A stretch of DNA of 64,000 nt from Selenomonas ruminantium subsp. lactilytica TAM6421 (lineage in GTDB: Bacteria; Bacillota; Negativicutes; Selenomonadales; Selenomonadaceae). The notes under the pieces are model-generated. The model made no database searches, was not told the origin of the DNA, and saw only the letters and a program-made list of their open reading frames with translations. Position numbers and translations under genes: made by a program. Of this stretch, positions 27,057 to 34,796 are shown one piece after another; position 1 is the stretch's first letter, and each line of letters opens with the position of its first letter. The DNA lies in contig NC_017068.1 in the NCBI RefSeq assembly GCF_000284095.1, positions 992,001-1,056,000 of the forward strand. Direction: 5' to 3'.

Positions 27057-27635
27057 GTGAAGTTTTATCAGGAACTCACTTTGTTGCCGGATGCGGAGAT
27101 CAATGAGAACCATATCTGGAGCAAATTGTATCAGCAACTTCACTTGGCTTTGGCAACGCAGATGGAAGACGGCAGTAAGGGGCATATTGGTGTCTCGTTT
27201 CCGCAATATGAAGATGGCAGAAAGGTTCAACTGGGCAGTAAGTTGCGGATATTTGCTGAAACGGAAGCTCAATTGGAAGCATTAGCGATAAAGAAATGGC
27301 TACAGAGGTATGAAGATTACATTCATATGACCAGCATTCGTCCTGTGCCGAAGCGGGTGCATGGCTATGCAATTTATCGCCGTTATCATCAGGAAGCAAG
27401 TTCTATGCAGAAGGCCAGACGCTACGCCAAGCGACATGATGTATCTTATGATGAAGCCTTGAAATTATTTCCGCAAGAATGCAGGGATAAGAAAGTTCCC
27501 TTTGTGCAGATGCATAGTGAAACGAATCAGCAAAAATATCGCCTTTGTATAGAACGCATTGTACAGGAGTCGTATCAGGACGTTGGTTTTGGCAGTTATG
27601 GTCTGGATAACCAGTCAACTGTGCCGGAATTTTGA
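27057..27635 (+). CDS. cas6f: CRISPR RNA endoribonuclease Csy4 (Cas6f)
   Basis: A 192-residue Cas6f that cuts the array transcript at the base of the repeat hairpin and stays bound to the 3' stem. The catalytic His is present in YQQLHLAL (matching KLHQAL of the Pseudomonas enzyme), followed by IGVSFPQYEDG and the arginine-rich helix ARRYAKRHDVSYDEA that reads the stem. The C-terminus YGLDNQSTVPEF also matches the family. GTG 27057 is preferred (AAGGGG at 27043-27048) over GTG 27048. Last gene of the locus, followed by a terminator. Confidence 0.95.
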   Translation: MKFYQELTLLPDAEINENHIWSKLYQQLHLALATQMEDGSKGHIGVSFPQYEDGRKVQLGSKLRIFAETEAQLEALAIKKWLQRYEDYIHMTSIRPVPKRVHGYAIYRRYHQEASSMQKARRYAKRHDVSYDEALKLFPQECRDKKVPFVQMHSETNQQKYRLCIERIVQESYQDVGFGSYGLDNQSTVPEF

Positions 27636-27695
27636 CCAAAATTTCATCATGGTACGGGAACCTGTATAAAATGGTTTCTAAATATACAAAGCACA

Positions 27696-27735
27696 AAGCC
27701 GCTCCGCTGATGGGGTGTCAGCAGGAGCGGCTTTT
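27696..27735. terminator. Bidirectional terminator after the cas genes
   Basis: AAGCCGCTCC (27696-27705) pairs with GGAGCGGCTT (27724-27733), followed by T on the + strand and by A+T-rich sequence on the - strand. It lies between cas6f (+) and the nitroreductase gene (-). Confidence 0.8.
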
Positions 27736-27753
27736 GTGGTGGTAGTCTATTTT

Positions 27754-28326
27754 TCAGTCGAAAACCTTGACGCGGGTTGTAATGTCTTCAGGCTCTTTGG
27801 CATCAGGTTCAGCAGCAATGCCGCCAAATGGCATTTGCGCAACGAGTTTCCATGAATCCGGGAGATTGAATAGTTTTTTTACAGCATCGTCAATGACTGG
27901 ATTGTAGTGCTGGATATTGGCACCAACATTCAGGTCACGCAGAGCTGTCCAGATGGTGAATTGCAGCATGCCATTTGCCTGTTGCGACCAGATGGGGAAA
28001 TTGGGGGCATAAGCAGGGTACTGTTCCTGTAATTTTTTTACGACCTCTTCATCATAGAAGTACAGCACCGTGCCAGCTCCGGCCTTGAAACTGTCGATTT
28101 TCTCGCGAGCGACTTTTCCGCCAAACGCAGTGTAAATCGCATCCCATAGCTCATCATGTTTGCTGTTCATGGCTAAGACAACGCGGGCTGATTTCATGTT
28201 GAAAGCATCAGGAACCAGCTCTGTGGTCTGTTGGACAGTTTCCTTGATCTTGATTGCATCAACCGGCAGCTCCTTTACAAGCTGGTAGTAACTGCGGCGC
28301 TGGTGGATGGACTCAAGCATACTCAT
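27754..28326 (-). CDS. Nitroreductase-family oxidoreductase
   Basis: A 190-residue FMN-dependent nitroreductase-fold protein. It starts SMLESIHQRRSYYQLVKELP, where IHQRRSYY is the phosphate-binding Arg region, and ends with a Gly motif MPFGGIAAEPDAKEPEDI. It most resembles the HBN1-like branch found in fermentative Firmicutes. NAD(P)H-linked reduction of an unknown acceptor is the family expectation. ATG 28326 follows GGAGGG. It is convergent with the cas operon and not obviously part of it. Confidence 0.9.
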   Translation of the reverse strand: MSMLESIHQRRSYYQLVKELPVDAIKIKETVQQTTELVPDAFNMKSARVVLAMNSKHDELWDAIYTAFGGKVAREKIDSFKAGAGTVLYFYDEEVVKKLQEQYPAYAPNFPIWSQQANGMLQFTIWTALRDLNVGANIQHYNPVIDDAVKKLFNLPDSWKLVAQMPFGGIAAEPDAKEPEDITTRVKVFD

Positions 28327-28430
28327 GGTGTTTCCCTCCGTTTTCCTTTAAAAAGATTCATGGTCTTTCATCTATAGGCTCTATTCGTCAGAGGTTGTTT
28401 ATATCCTGCTGATGCTGGCTGCAGAAATAT

Positions 28431-28460
28431 TTGGACAATTAGACTCCTTCATGTTAGAAT
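28431..28460 (+). promoter_or_regulatory. Possible promoter of a short RNA
   Basis: TTGGAC (28431-28436), 18 bases, TAGAAT (28455-28460). A terminator follows at 28490-28530 with no reading frame between, so the product would be about 65 bases. Confidence 0.4.
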
Positions 28461-28465
28461 AAGAT

Positions 28466-28530
28466 TAGGAGAGCGTTATATACGTGACGGAGTCCCCAAG
28501 GTTTTGTGTATTGACTTGGGGACTCTTTTT
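28466..28530 (+). ncRNA. Candidate small RNA 1
   Basis: The predicted transcript begins TTAGGAGAGC (28466-28475) and ends in a strong intrinsic terminator: GAGTCCCCAAG (28490-28500) with CTTGGGGACTC (28515-28525) and five T. Its 5' end is complementary to GCTCTCCTAA at 28606-28615 of the next candidate. No coding potential is seen. It may instead be one arm of a mobile inverted-repeat element. Confidence 0.35.
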
Positions 28531-28557
28531 GCTGTAAAAATAATTTTCAATTATTTA

Positions 28558-28586
28558 TTGATTTTCATTCTCAATGATGCTATATT
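28558..28586 (+). promoter_or_regulatory. Promoter overlapped by a Fur-like box
   Basis: TTGATT (28558-28563), 17 bases, TATATT (28581-28586). TGATTTTCATTCTCA (28559-28573) matches 11 of 14 defined positions of the classical Fur box TGATAATnATTATCA and covers the -35. A Fur-family regulator is encoded at 34344. Confidence 0.45.
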
Positions 28587-28592
28587 ATATAC

Positions 28593-28676
28593 AGGCTTTC
28601 GTTAAAGCTCTCCTAAAATATAATACACAGCAAAGAACCGGACGTACTGCTCATGCGTCCGGTTCTTTGTCTTCGG
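28593..28676 (+). ncRNA. Candidate small RNA 2 with anti-ribosome-site motif
   Basis: From the Fur-boxed promoter a transcript of roughly 80 bases would carry an unpaired GCTCTCCTAA, which is complementary to ribosome-binding sites of the AGGAGAG type and to small RNA 1. It ends in a 13-bp hairpin, AAAGAACCGGACG (28632-28644) with CGTCCGGTTCTTT (28656-28668). The T run after the hairpin is weak, and the stem overlaps the 3' end of the gene on the other strand, so this is tentative. Confidence 0.33.
28632..28668. terminator. Hairpin at the convergent ends of 28651 gene and small RNA 2
   Basis: A perfect 13-bp stem with an 11-base loop. On the - strand its first arm encodes the last residues of the hypothetical protein, so coding end and terminator overlap. 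Confidence 0.6.
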
Positions 28677-29169
28677 CATTATCGTTTACACCACAGTTGT
28701 CAAAATCACTGCCGTCGCAATCATCACTGCTGCCGGTGTCATAGTAGGAGCTGGAATGGCTATGAGAAAAATGGTCGTCGTCATCGCAGAAGGCATGAGC
28801 ACCGAAAATGTTGAAATTGTAAATGGTTCTATTGCTGCTATTAGATTGATGAGTGCGGCCATCTGAATATCGATCACATTCGGCCAGTTCATCTAGCGCA
28901 TCCTGAAGGCTATAGCCGTTGTCCAGCAGGTACTCGATATCATTTACAGCGAAATATTGACCATTGGGAGCTTTATATTGGGAAAGGTATTTGGGGCAGC
29001 GTGAAAGTGCATCCTTGGCATCTTGGAGACTGTAGCCGTTATTTATCAGGTATTCGATATCGTTGCGCTCGAAAAACTGACCGCTGGGGGCACAGTAGGG
29101 GGAAAGTCTATTCAATTCGTCATAGACTTTTTGTGTTTCGGAACTGGTCGTAATATTGTTGGATGACAT
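28651..29169 (-). CDS. Hypothetical protein with two tandem repeats
   Basis: I do not recognise a named family. The 172-residue protein has two copies of a unit of about 39 residues: YCAPSGQFFERNDIEYLINN and YKAPNGQYFAVNDIEYLLDN, each followed by GYSLQDA and a Cys-containing helix. After them come a short Asn/Phe segment, a His-Asp stretch (DDDDHFSHSHSSS) and an acidic C-terminus with several Cys, which might bind metal. No signal peptide or membrane segment is seen. The start at 29169 is set by GGAGGG eight bases upstream; an earlier ATG at 29208 lacks a site. Nearby Fur-like box and metal-friendly tail make a role in metal handling conceivable, but that is speculation. Confidence 0.7.
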   Translation of the reverse strand: MSSNNITTSSETQKVYDELNRLSPYCAPSGQFFERNDIEYLINNGYSLQDAKDALSRCPKYLSQYKAPNGQYFAVNDIEYLLDNGYSLQDALDELAECDRYSDGRTHQSNSSNRTIYNFNIFGAHAFCDDDDHFSHSHSSSYYDTGSSDDCDGSDFDNCGVNDNAEDKEPDA

Positions 29170-29256
29170 AGAAAGTTCCCTCCGTATAAACGATGATATG
29201 TGTGACAAGTTTTTACGGACTTACCTTATCATAAATTTATTAAATTTTTCTTAGTT

Positions 29257-29685
29257 TCAGGGAAGTCTTTTCTCGAAGCGGAACATTCCTTCAGGGAATT
29301 GGTCGTCAGGAGGTTCATCTGTATGATGCGGTTCAGGATGATGACTATTATAGAATTCAACGATGTGGAAGCCGCATCGGTTGACGTAAAAGTGGATGTT
29401 GTGTTTTTCGAAGTAAGGCGTAACGGTCTCCCATACCTTGACAGCAGGATACATCCGTTCTACTTCGCACCAGGCTGCATAGCAAATTCCTTTGCTGTGT
29501 GCCTTGGGCGATACAAATAAGATTTCCAGTTCACCATGGCAGCCTTCCACCTTTACGATGACACCACCAACAGGCAATATAACTATAGCATCATTAAAGC
29601 CGCCTTTTACCCAGGGGCACAGAGGCTTCAAGACTTGGAGCTGGCTGCTTATGGATGCAGTTGTAATAATGGCATTGGTTATCAT
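29257..29685 (-). pseudogene. GNAT acetyltransferase, probably missing its N-terminus
   Basis: The 142-residue frame has the C-terminal part of a GNAT-family N-acetyltransferase. HGELEILFVSPKAHSKGICYAAW matches the acetyl-CoA-binding motif A (in two halves), and VTPYFEKHNIHFYVNRCGFHIVEFY is the typical end. The usual N-terminal strand and helices of about 40 residues are absent; the frame starts with MITNAIITTASISSQLQ, which is not GNAT-like. No continuation was found in the other frames to the right, where a short membrane-protein frame lies on the + strand. A deletion or rearrangement near 29650-29690 is likely. It may still be translated. Confidence 0.6.
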
Positions 29686-29791
29686 GTGTGTGGATCATTA
29701 TGCTCTAAAGCAGTTTGACGTATTCGAATTGACAATCGTATGCGCTGCATATTTTGTTTTGATGATTCCGCTGCAGTTGTGGATGTATTAA
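29651..29791 (+). CDS. Small membrane protein, tentative
   Basis: A 46-residue frame, MDAVVIMALVIMCVDHYALK and on to a second hydrophobic stretch ending in LMIPLQLWMY, predicts two membrane segments. TTGGAG lies about 10 bases before the ATG. It overlaps the start of the shortened GNAT frame on the other strand. It could be a fragment left by the same rearrangement. No family recognised. Confidence 0.35.
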   Translation: MDAVVIMALVIMCVDHYALKQFDVFELTIVCAAYFVLMIPLQLWMY

Positions 29792-29877
29792 AATCGTTCG
29801 CGCGCATGAATGCGGCAGCAAAAGAGGTGCGGGAAGAGGGCAGCGTTGGCGAAAGCTGGAAGCAGGCTGCTGAATAA
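29740..29877 (+). CDS. Possible small ORF or gene remnant
   Basis: A 45-codon frame starting MRCIFCFDDSAAVVDVLKSF and ending GESWKQAAE has a protein-like amphipathic C-terminus but no clear ribosome site. It overlaps the preceding small membrane ORF in another frame. It may be the tail of a gene whose front is lost. Low confidence; listed because the stretch 29792-30025 otherwise holds only a terminator. Confidence 0.2.
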   Translation: MRCIFCFDDSAAVVDVLKSFARMNAAAKEVREEGSVGESWKQAAE

Positions 29878-29906
29878 GAAAAACGGTAGATTTTGAGTTT
29901 TAGATT

Positions 29907-29944
29907 AAAACCACCTGTTCAATTCGATGGGTGGTTTTATTTTG
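29907..29944 (+). terminator. Terminator upstream of recJ
   Basis: AAAACCACC (29907-29915) pairs with GGTGGTTTT (29930-29938), followed by TATTTT. Confidence 0.8.
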
Positions 29945-30025
29945 GGCAAAAATTCTCCCAAGAGTGCTCGTTGGTATTTACGCCGCAACTAAAATGAGAT
30001 AAGATATTACACAGGAGTGTAAAGT

Positions 30026-31996
30026 ATGTTAAAAGAATGGAAATTAAGTGCCGCTGCTCCTGAGGCAGCGGCTTTTGCAAAAGAGTTGGGCGTGACGAAG
30101 AGCCTGGCAAATATCTTATGGAATCGCGGCATTTGTACCAAGGAGGCGGCAGAGGTTTTTCTGCAGCCGGAGAAGCAACCGTTTTATGATCCTCTTTTGA
30201 TGAAGGATATGGACAGGGCTGTAGATCGGATCATCGAGGCTATCGACGGCGAGGAGAAAATCGTGGTCTATGGCGACTATGATGTGGACGGCATGACGGC
30301 CACGACGCTGTTGGTGCATAATCTCAAGGCGCTGGGGGCAAATGTCGGTTTCTATATTCCGCATCGTGAAAAGGAAGGCTATGGCTTCAATCTGCCTGCT
30401 TTGCAAAGCATTGCTGAGGACGGGGCGAAGTTATTGGTATCTGTAGACTGTGGCATCGCTTCTGTGGATGATGTGGCGGCGATGGCAGGCAGACTGGACA
30501 TCATCGTGACGGATCATCATCTGCCGGGGGAGAACTTGCCGCCGGCATTAGCAGTGGTCAATCCCCATCGTGAAGACTGTCCTTATCCGGATAAAGACCT
30601 GGCGGGCGTAGGCGTGGCTTTCAAGCTCTGTCAGGCGTTATGGCAGGAAATGCACGGACAAAGCTACGAACAGGATTTGGAAATCGTGGCTTTGGGCACG
30701 GTGGCGGATATCGTGCCACTTCTGGGGGAGAACCGTAAGATTGTGGCAGCGGGGCTAAAGCGCATGCGCAAGTCCTCCTTTGCGGGGATGCGGGCGCTGG
30801 TAGATGTATCCGATATCCGGGATGAAGAGCTCAATACCGGCCATGTGGGCTTCCGGCTGGCGCCCCGGCTCAATGCCGCTGGGCGCATCGGTTCGGCGCG
30901 CAAGGGTGTGGAGCTGCTGTTGACAAAGGATGAAGCTGAGGCGGAGTCCCTGGCCATGGAGCTGGATATGCTCAACAGCCAGCGGCAGACCATCGAGCAG
31001 GAGATTCTGGCCAAGGCAGAAGCAGAGCTCAAGGGCGAGGATGTGAACAATCTGCCCGCCATCGTGGTGGCCGGGGAGAATTGGAATCCCGGGGTTATCG
31101 GCATCGTGGCCTCCCGCCTCGTGGACAAGTATTACAAGCCCACCATCGTATTCAGCAAACAGGAAGATGGGATTTGCAAGGGTTCCTGCCGCAGCATTGA
31201 CGGCCTGCATATGTATGAGGCTTTGAAGGCCTGCAAGGATCATATTTTGCAGTTCGGCGGCCATTCTCAGGCGGCAGGATTATCCGTGGCGGAAAGCGAA
31301 TTACAAGCCTTTAAGGAAGCTTTTGCGGCGACAGCGGAGGCCACGTTGACAGCTGATGATTATGTGCCCAAGGTCAAGGTGGAGATGGAGCTGGCGCCGG
31401 AGGAGATTACCTTTGAGCTGATTGATGAGCTGGCAAAACTGGAGCCCTTTGGCATGAAGAATCCCAAGCCATTATTCGGCGTGCGGGAGATTCGGGGGAC
31501 GGCACCCCAGGTCATCGGCAAGGAAGGTCAGCATCTGCGCTTTCAGGTGGGCAGTACCAAGGCTCCGGTGACGGCGCTGTTTTGGAACCGCAGCGATTAT
31601 GCGGGCATCATCAACAGTGAAGCCATCGATATGGTCTATAGTCCTGCCGTCAATGAGTGGCAGGGGAACCGCAGCCTGCAGTGCATGGTGGACAGCATTG
31701 CTCCGGCGGATGGGGAGCGTGTTTTCCCGGAGCGGGAGCAGCTGGTGAATATCTATAAATTTCTCTATCAGATCCAGCAGCAGGAGGATTATATTCCGTA
31801 TACAGCCGAGGAACTCACCGTGGATTTCTGCAAGCGGGGGCCGCATATTTCCCTCTATACCATGAGTCTGGGCCTGCGGATTTTCCAGGAGCTCAGCCTT
31901 CTGCGCATGGATATGGATGAAAACTGCTATTATTTGCCCAAGGCCAGCGGGCGGATGGATTTGGAAAGTTCGCCGACTTACAGGCGGCATCGCTAA
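30026..31996 (+). CDS. recJ: Single-stranded-DNA-specific exonuclease RecJ
   Basis: A 656-residue 5'-3' single-strand exonuclease for recombination and mismatch repair. The DHH phosphoesterase core shows VVYGDYDVDGMTA (about 83-90), DHHLPGE (about 163) and the DHHA1 motif GGHSQAAGLS (about 411). An OB-fold and a longer C-terminal extension follow, as in Firmicute RecJ. ATG 30026 follows CAGGAG. It lies 27 bases before rel on the same strand, a common pairing in Firmicutes. Confidence 0.96.
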   Translation: MLKEWKLSAAAPEAAAFAKELGVTKSLANILWNRGICTKEAAEVFLQPEKQPFYDPLLMKDMDRAVDRIIEAIDGEEKIVVYGDYDVDGMTATTLLVHNLKALGANVGFYIPHREKEGYGFNLPALQSIAEDGAKLLVSVDCGIASVDDVAAMAGRLDIIVTDHHLPGENLPPALAVVNPHREDCPYPDKDLAGVGVAFKLCQALWQEMHGQSYEQDLEIVALGTVADIVPLLGENRKIVAAGLKRMRKSSFAGMRALVDVSDIRDEELNTGHVGFRLAPRLNAAGRIGSARKGVELLLTKDEAEAESLAMELDMLNSQRQTIEQEILAKAEAELKGEDVNNLPAIVVAGENWNPGVIGIVASRLVDKYYKPTIVFSKQEDGICKGSCRSIDGLHMYEALKACKDHILQFGGHSQAAGLSVAESELQAFKEAFAATAEATLTADDYVPKVKVEMELAPEEITFELIDELAKLEPFGMKNPKPLFGVREIRGTAPQVIGKEGQHLRFQVGSTKAPVTALFWNRSDYAGIINSEAIDMVYSPAVNEWQGNRSLQCMVDSIAPADGERVFPEREQLVNIYKFLYQIQQQEDYIPYTAEELTVDFCKRGPHISLYTMSLGLRIFQELSLLRMDMDENCYYLPKASGRMDLESSPTYRRHR

Positions 31997-32023
31997 GGTA
32001 ATTAGGGAAGGAGATGGGACATC

Positions 32024-34243
32024 ATGAACGACAAAGACAAAGCACCAGTAACCATAGATTCCATATTGCAGGCAGTGCAGTCCTATGAGCCTAAAGCGGA
32101 TGTTGCCTTGATTCGCAAGGCTTATGATTTGGCTGTGGAAGCCCATAAGGGGCAGGTCCGGGTTTCCGGGGAGGAGTATATCATCCATCCCCTGCATGTG
32201 GCGGAAATCCTTACGGAACTGCATATTGACGATGTGACCATCAGTGCAGCGCTGCTGCATGATGTGGTGGAAGATACCCTCTACACGAAAGAACAGATTG
32301 AGGAAATGTTCGGGGAAGAAGTGGCCATGATCGTGGATGGCGTCACGAAGCTGGGCCGCATCAAGTATAAATCCAAAGAGGAAGTCCAGCTGGAAAACTA
32401 CCGCAAGATGTTCCTGGCCATGGCCAAGGATATCCGGGTAATCATGGTGAAGCTGGCAGACCGCCTGCATAATATGCGCACCCTCAAATACATGCGGGAG
32501 GACAAGCAGAAGCGCATTGCCAAGGAAACCATTGAGATCTATGCGCCGCTGGCCAACCGTCTGGGTATTTCCAATATCAAATGGGAGCTGGAAGACCTCT
32601 GCCTGCGCTATCTGGAGCCGGAAAAATACTATGATTTAGTGGAAAATGTCAAGCAGAAGCGCAAGGAGCGGCAGGCCTTCATCGATACGGCCATCGAGCA
32701 GATTGAGACGAAGATCGGCGAGGCCGGCATCAAAGCGGAAATCAAGGGCCGCGCCAAGCATTTTTACAGCATCTACAAGAAGATGCTGCGGGATAAGAAG
32801 GATATCAGCGAGATCTACGACCTTTCCGCAATCCGCGTATTGGTGGAATCTGTGCGGGACTGCTATGGCGTGCTCGGCGTAATCCATGCTATGTGGAAGC
32901 CGATTCCGGGCCGCTTCAAGGATTATATCGCCATGCCGAAATCCAATGGCTATCAGTCCCTGCATACCACGGTGATGACGCGCGGTTATCCGTTGGAAAT
33001 CCAGATCCGCACCTTCCATATGCATGAGGTATCGGAATTCGGTGTAGCGGCGCACTGGAAGTACAAGGAAAATGGCAAAGGCTCCACGGCGGGCGGTGCC
33101 ATGGATCAGAAGATGAACTGGCTGCGGCAGATGGTAAGCCTGCAGCAGGAACTCAGCGATCCCAAGGAATACTTTGAAGCCCTCAAGGTGGATATTTTCT
33201 CGGATGAGGTGTTCGTGTTTACGCCGAAAGGCGATGTGGTGGATCTGCCCAAGGGCTCCATTCCCATCGACTTTGCCTACCGCATCCATACGGAGGTGGG
33301 GCATCACTGTGTCGGTGCCAAGGTCAATGGCAAGTTGGTGCCGTTGGAGCACAAGCTCAAGAATGGCGATATCGTGTCCATCATCACCAACAAGGCCAAC
33401 AACGGCCCTTCCCGGGACTGGCTCAATATCGTAGCTTCCTCGGAAACCCGCAGCAAGATCCGCTCCTGGTTCAAGAAGGAACGCCGGGAGGAAAATATCG
33501 AGCGGGGCATGGAACTCATTCGCGAGGAGGCCAAGCGGCTGGGCTATGCGCCTAAGGAACTCTTGAAGGATGGCCGGCTGCTGGAGGTGGCCAAGAAGCT
33601 CAATATCCTGAGCGAAGATGATCTGCTGGCGGCTGTGGGCTATGGCGGCATCACGGTGCATGGCATATTGACGCGCTTGGTGGAATTCCATAAGGAAGAA
33701 ATCAAGGAAAAGACGCCGCTGGATGTGAGCCAGATGCTTTCGGCCCTCAAGCGTCCTGCCAATAATCGCAAGAGCAAATCCAGCCATGGCGTGTTGGTGG
33801 AAGGGGAGAGCGGCTTGATGGTGCGTCTTGCCCGCTGCTGCAATCCGATTCCGGGCGATCCCATCACCGGCTATGTGACGAGGGGACGTGGCGTGTCGGT
33901 GCATCGCACGGACTGTCCCAATGTCCTGATGGATACGGATATCTCCCGCATGATTGAAGTCAGCTGGGATGTGGGCCTCGACAAGCAGTACAAGGTGGAA
34001 CTGGAAATCGTCTGCAATGACCGCAGCGGTATTCTGGCCAGTGTGCTGGCTGTGCCCACGGAAATGAAGATCAACATTCACAGCATCAACGCCAATCCCA
34101 ATCGCAGTACCAAGACTTCGACTATCCTGCTGGGGTTGGATGTGAACAGCTCCACCCAGGTCAAGCAGATCATCACCCGTTTGCGAAGAGTGAAAGATGT
34201 CTACAGCGTGGTGAGAAAAATGGGCAGCAATACAAATATGTAG
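32024..34243 (+). CDS. relA: Bifunctional (p)ppGpp synthetase/hydrolase
   Basis: A 739-residue long RelA/SpoT homologue. The HD hydrolase domain is intact (HPLHVAEIL, then ALLHDVVEDT near residue 87). The synthetase domain contains IKGRAKHFYSIYKKM and KSNGYQSLHTTV. A TGS domain (VFTPKGDVVDLPKG), a helical/zinc-finger-like part with RLARCCNPIPGD, and a C-terminal ACT domain follow. Both activities are therefore expected, giving starvation-controlled (p)ppGpp levels. ATG 32024 follows AAGGAGATGGG. Confidence 0.96.
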   Translation: MNDKDKAPVTIDSILQAVQSYEPKADVALIRKAYDLAVEAHKGQVRVSGEEYIIHPLHVAEILTELHIDDVTISAALLHDVVEDTLYTKEQIEEMFGEEVAMIVDGVTKLGRIKYKSKEEVQLENYRKMFLAMAKDIRVIMVKLADRLHNMRTLKYMREDKQKRIAKETIEIYAPLANRLGISNIKWELEDLCLRYLEPEKYYDLVENVKQKRKERQAFIDTAIEQIETKIGEAGIKAEIKGRAKHFYSIYKKMLRDKKDISEIYDLSAIRVLVESVRDCYGVLGVIHAMWKPIPGRFKDYIAMPKSNGYQSLHTTVMTRGYPLEIQIRTFHMHEVSEFGVAAHWKYKENGKGSTAGGAMDQKMNWLRQMVSLQQELSDPKEYFEALKVDIFSDEVFVFTPKGDVVDLPKGSIPIDFAYRIHTEVGHHCVGAKVNGKLVPLEHKLKNGDIVSIITNKANNGPSRDWLNIVASSETRSKIRSWFKKERREENIERGMELIREEAKRLGYAPKELLKDGRLLEVAKKLNILSEDDLLAAVGYGGITVHGILTRLVEFHKEEIKEKTPLDVSQMLSALKRPANNRKSKSSHGVLVEGESGLMVRLARCCNPIPGDPITGYVTRGRGVSVHRTDCPNVLMDTDISRMIEVSWDVGLDKQYKVELEIVCNDRSGILASVLAVPTEMKINIHSINANPNRSTKTSTILLGLDVNSSTQVKQIITRLRRVKDVYSVVRKMGSNTNM

Positions 34244-34244
34244 T

Positions 34245-34273
34245 TTGTCATGGGACTGATTATCTGTTATAAT
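34245..34273 (+). promoter_or_regulatory. Promoter of the fur-family gene
   Basis: TTGTCA (34245-34250), 17 bases, TATAAT (34268-34273), in the 100-base gap after rel. Confidence 0.75.
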
Positions 34274-34343
34274 AGTTTTATTTGATTTAGCATGTGTGTT
34301 ATAAGACGGAGAACACGTTATCGATATAGAAGGGGTTGGTTTT

Positions 34344-34796
34344 ATGGCACAGACATTTACAATGGATGATTTGAAGCAGCGTTTGCAGGCGCGTCAGCAT
34401 AAGATGACGCCGCAGCGGCAGACGGTGCTGCAGGTATTTTTGGACCATCCGGGCGAACATCTTTCGGCAGAGGATGTGCATGGTATCCTGCGGCAGGATA
34501 AATCAGAAATTGGTCTGGCTACAGTTTATCGCAGCTTGGAGCTGCTGTCGGAATTGGAAATTTTGCAGAAGATGGAATTCGGGGATGGTTGCAGCCGTTA
34601 TGAGGTGAACACCACAGATCCATCGGAGCATCATCATCATCATTTGATTTGCACGACCTGTGGCAAAGTCACAGAATTTGAAGACGATCTGCTGGACGAT
34701 CTGGAAGGTGATATCCAGAAGAAGATGGGCTTCCATGTGCTGAACCATCAGGTGAAATTCTTCGGTACATGCAAGGAGTGCCAAAAGGAAAATTGA
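34344..34796 (+). CDS. fur: Fur-family metalloregulator
   Basis: A 150-residue Fur-family repressor. The N-terminal winged helix includes KMTPQRQTVLQVFLDHPGEH and the recognition helix segment IGLATVYRSLELL. The dimerisation part has the metal site HHHHHLICTTCGKVTEFED, and two CxxC pairs (CTTC, CKEC) form the structural zinc site. The His run is natural for this family. Iron, zinc or peroxide sensing cannot be told apart reliably; the extended His motif and GLATVYR suggest true Fur. The hemZ start overlaps its stop. Confidence 0.92.
   Translation: MAQTFTMDDLKQRLQARQHKMTPQRQTVLQVFLDHPGEHLSAEDVHGILRQDKSEIGLATVYRSLELLSELEILQKMEFGDGCSRYEVNTTDPSEHHHHHLICTTCGKVTEFEDDLLDDLEGDIQKKMGFHVLNHQVKFFGTCKECQKEN

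Noticed and set aside
27696-27735. Extra CRISPR repeat or array end after cas6f
   Set aside because: The hairpin does not match the repeat; it is a bidirectional terminator.
34632-34646. Run of five His codons in the Fur-family gene as an engineered tag
   Set aside because: His-rich segments at this site are normal metal ligands in Fur proteins.
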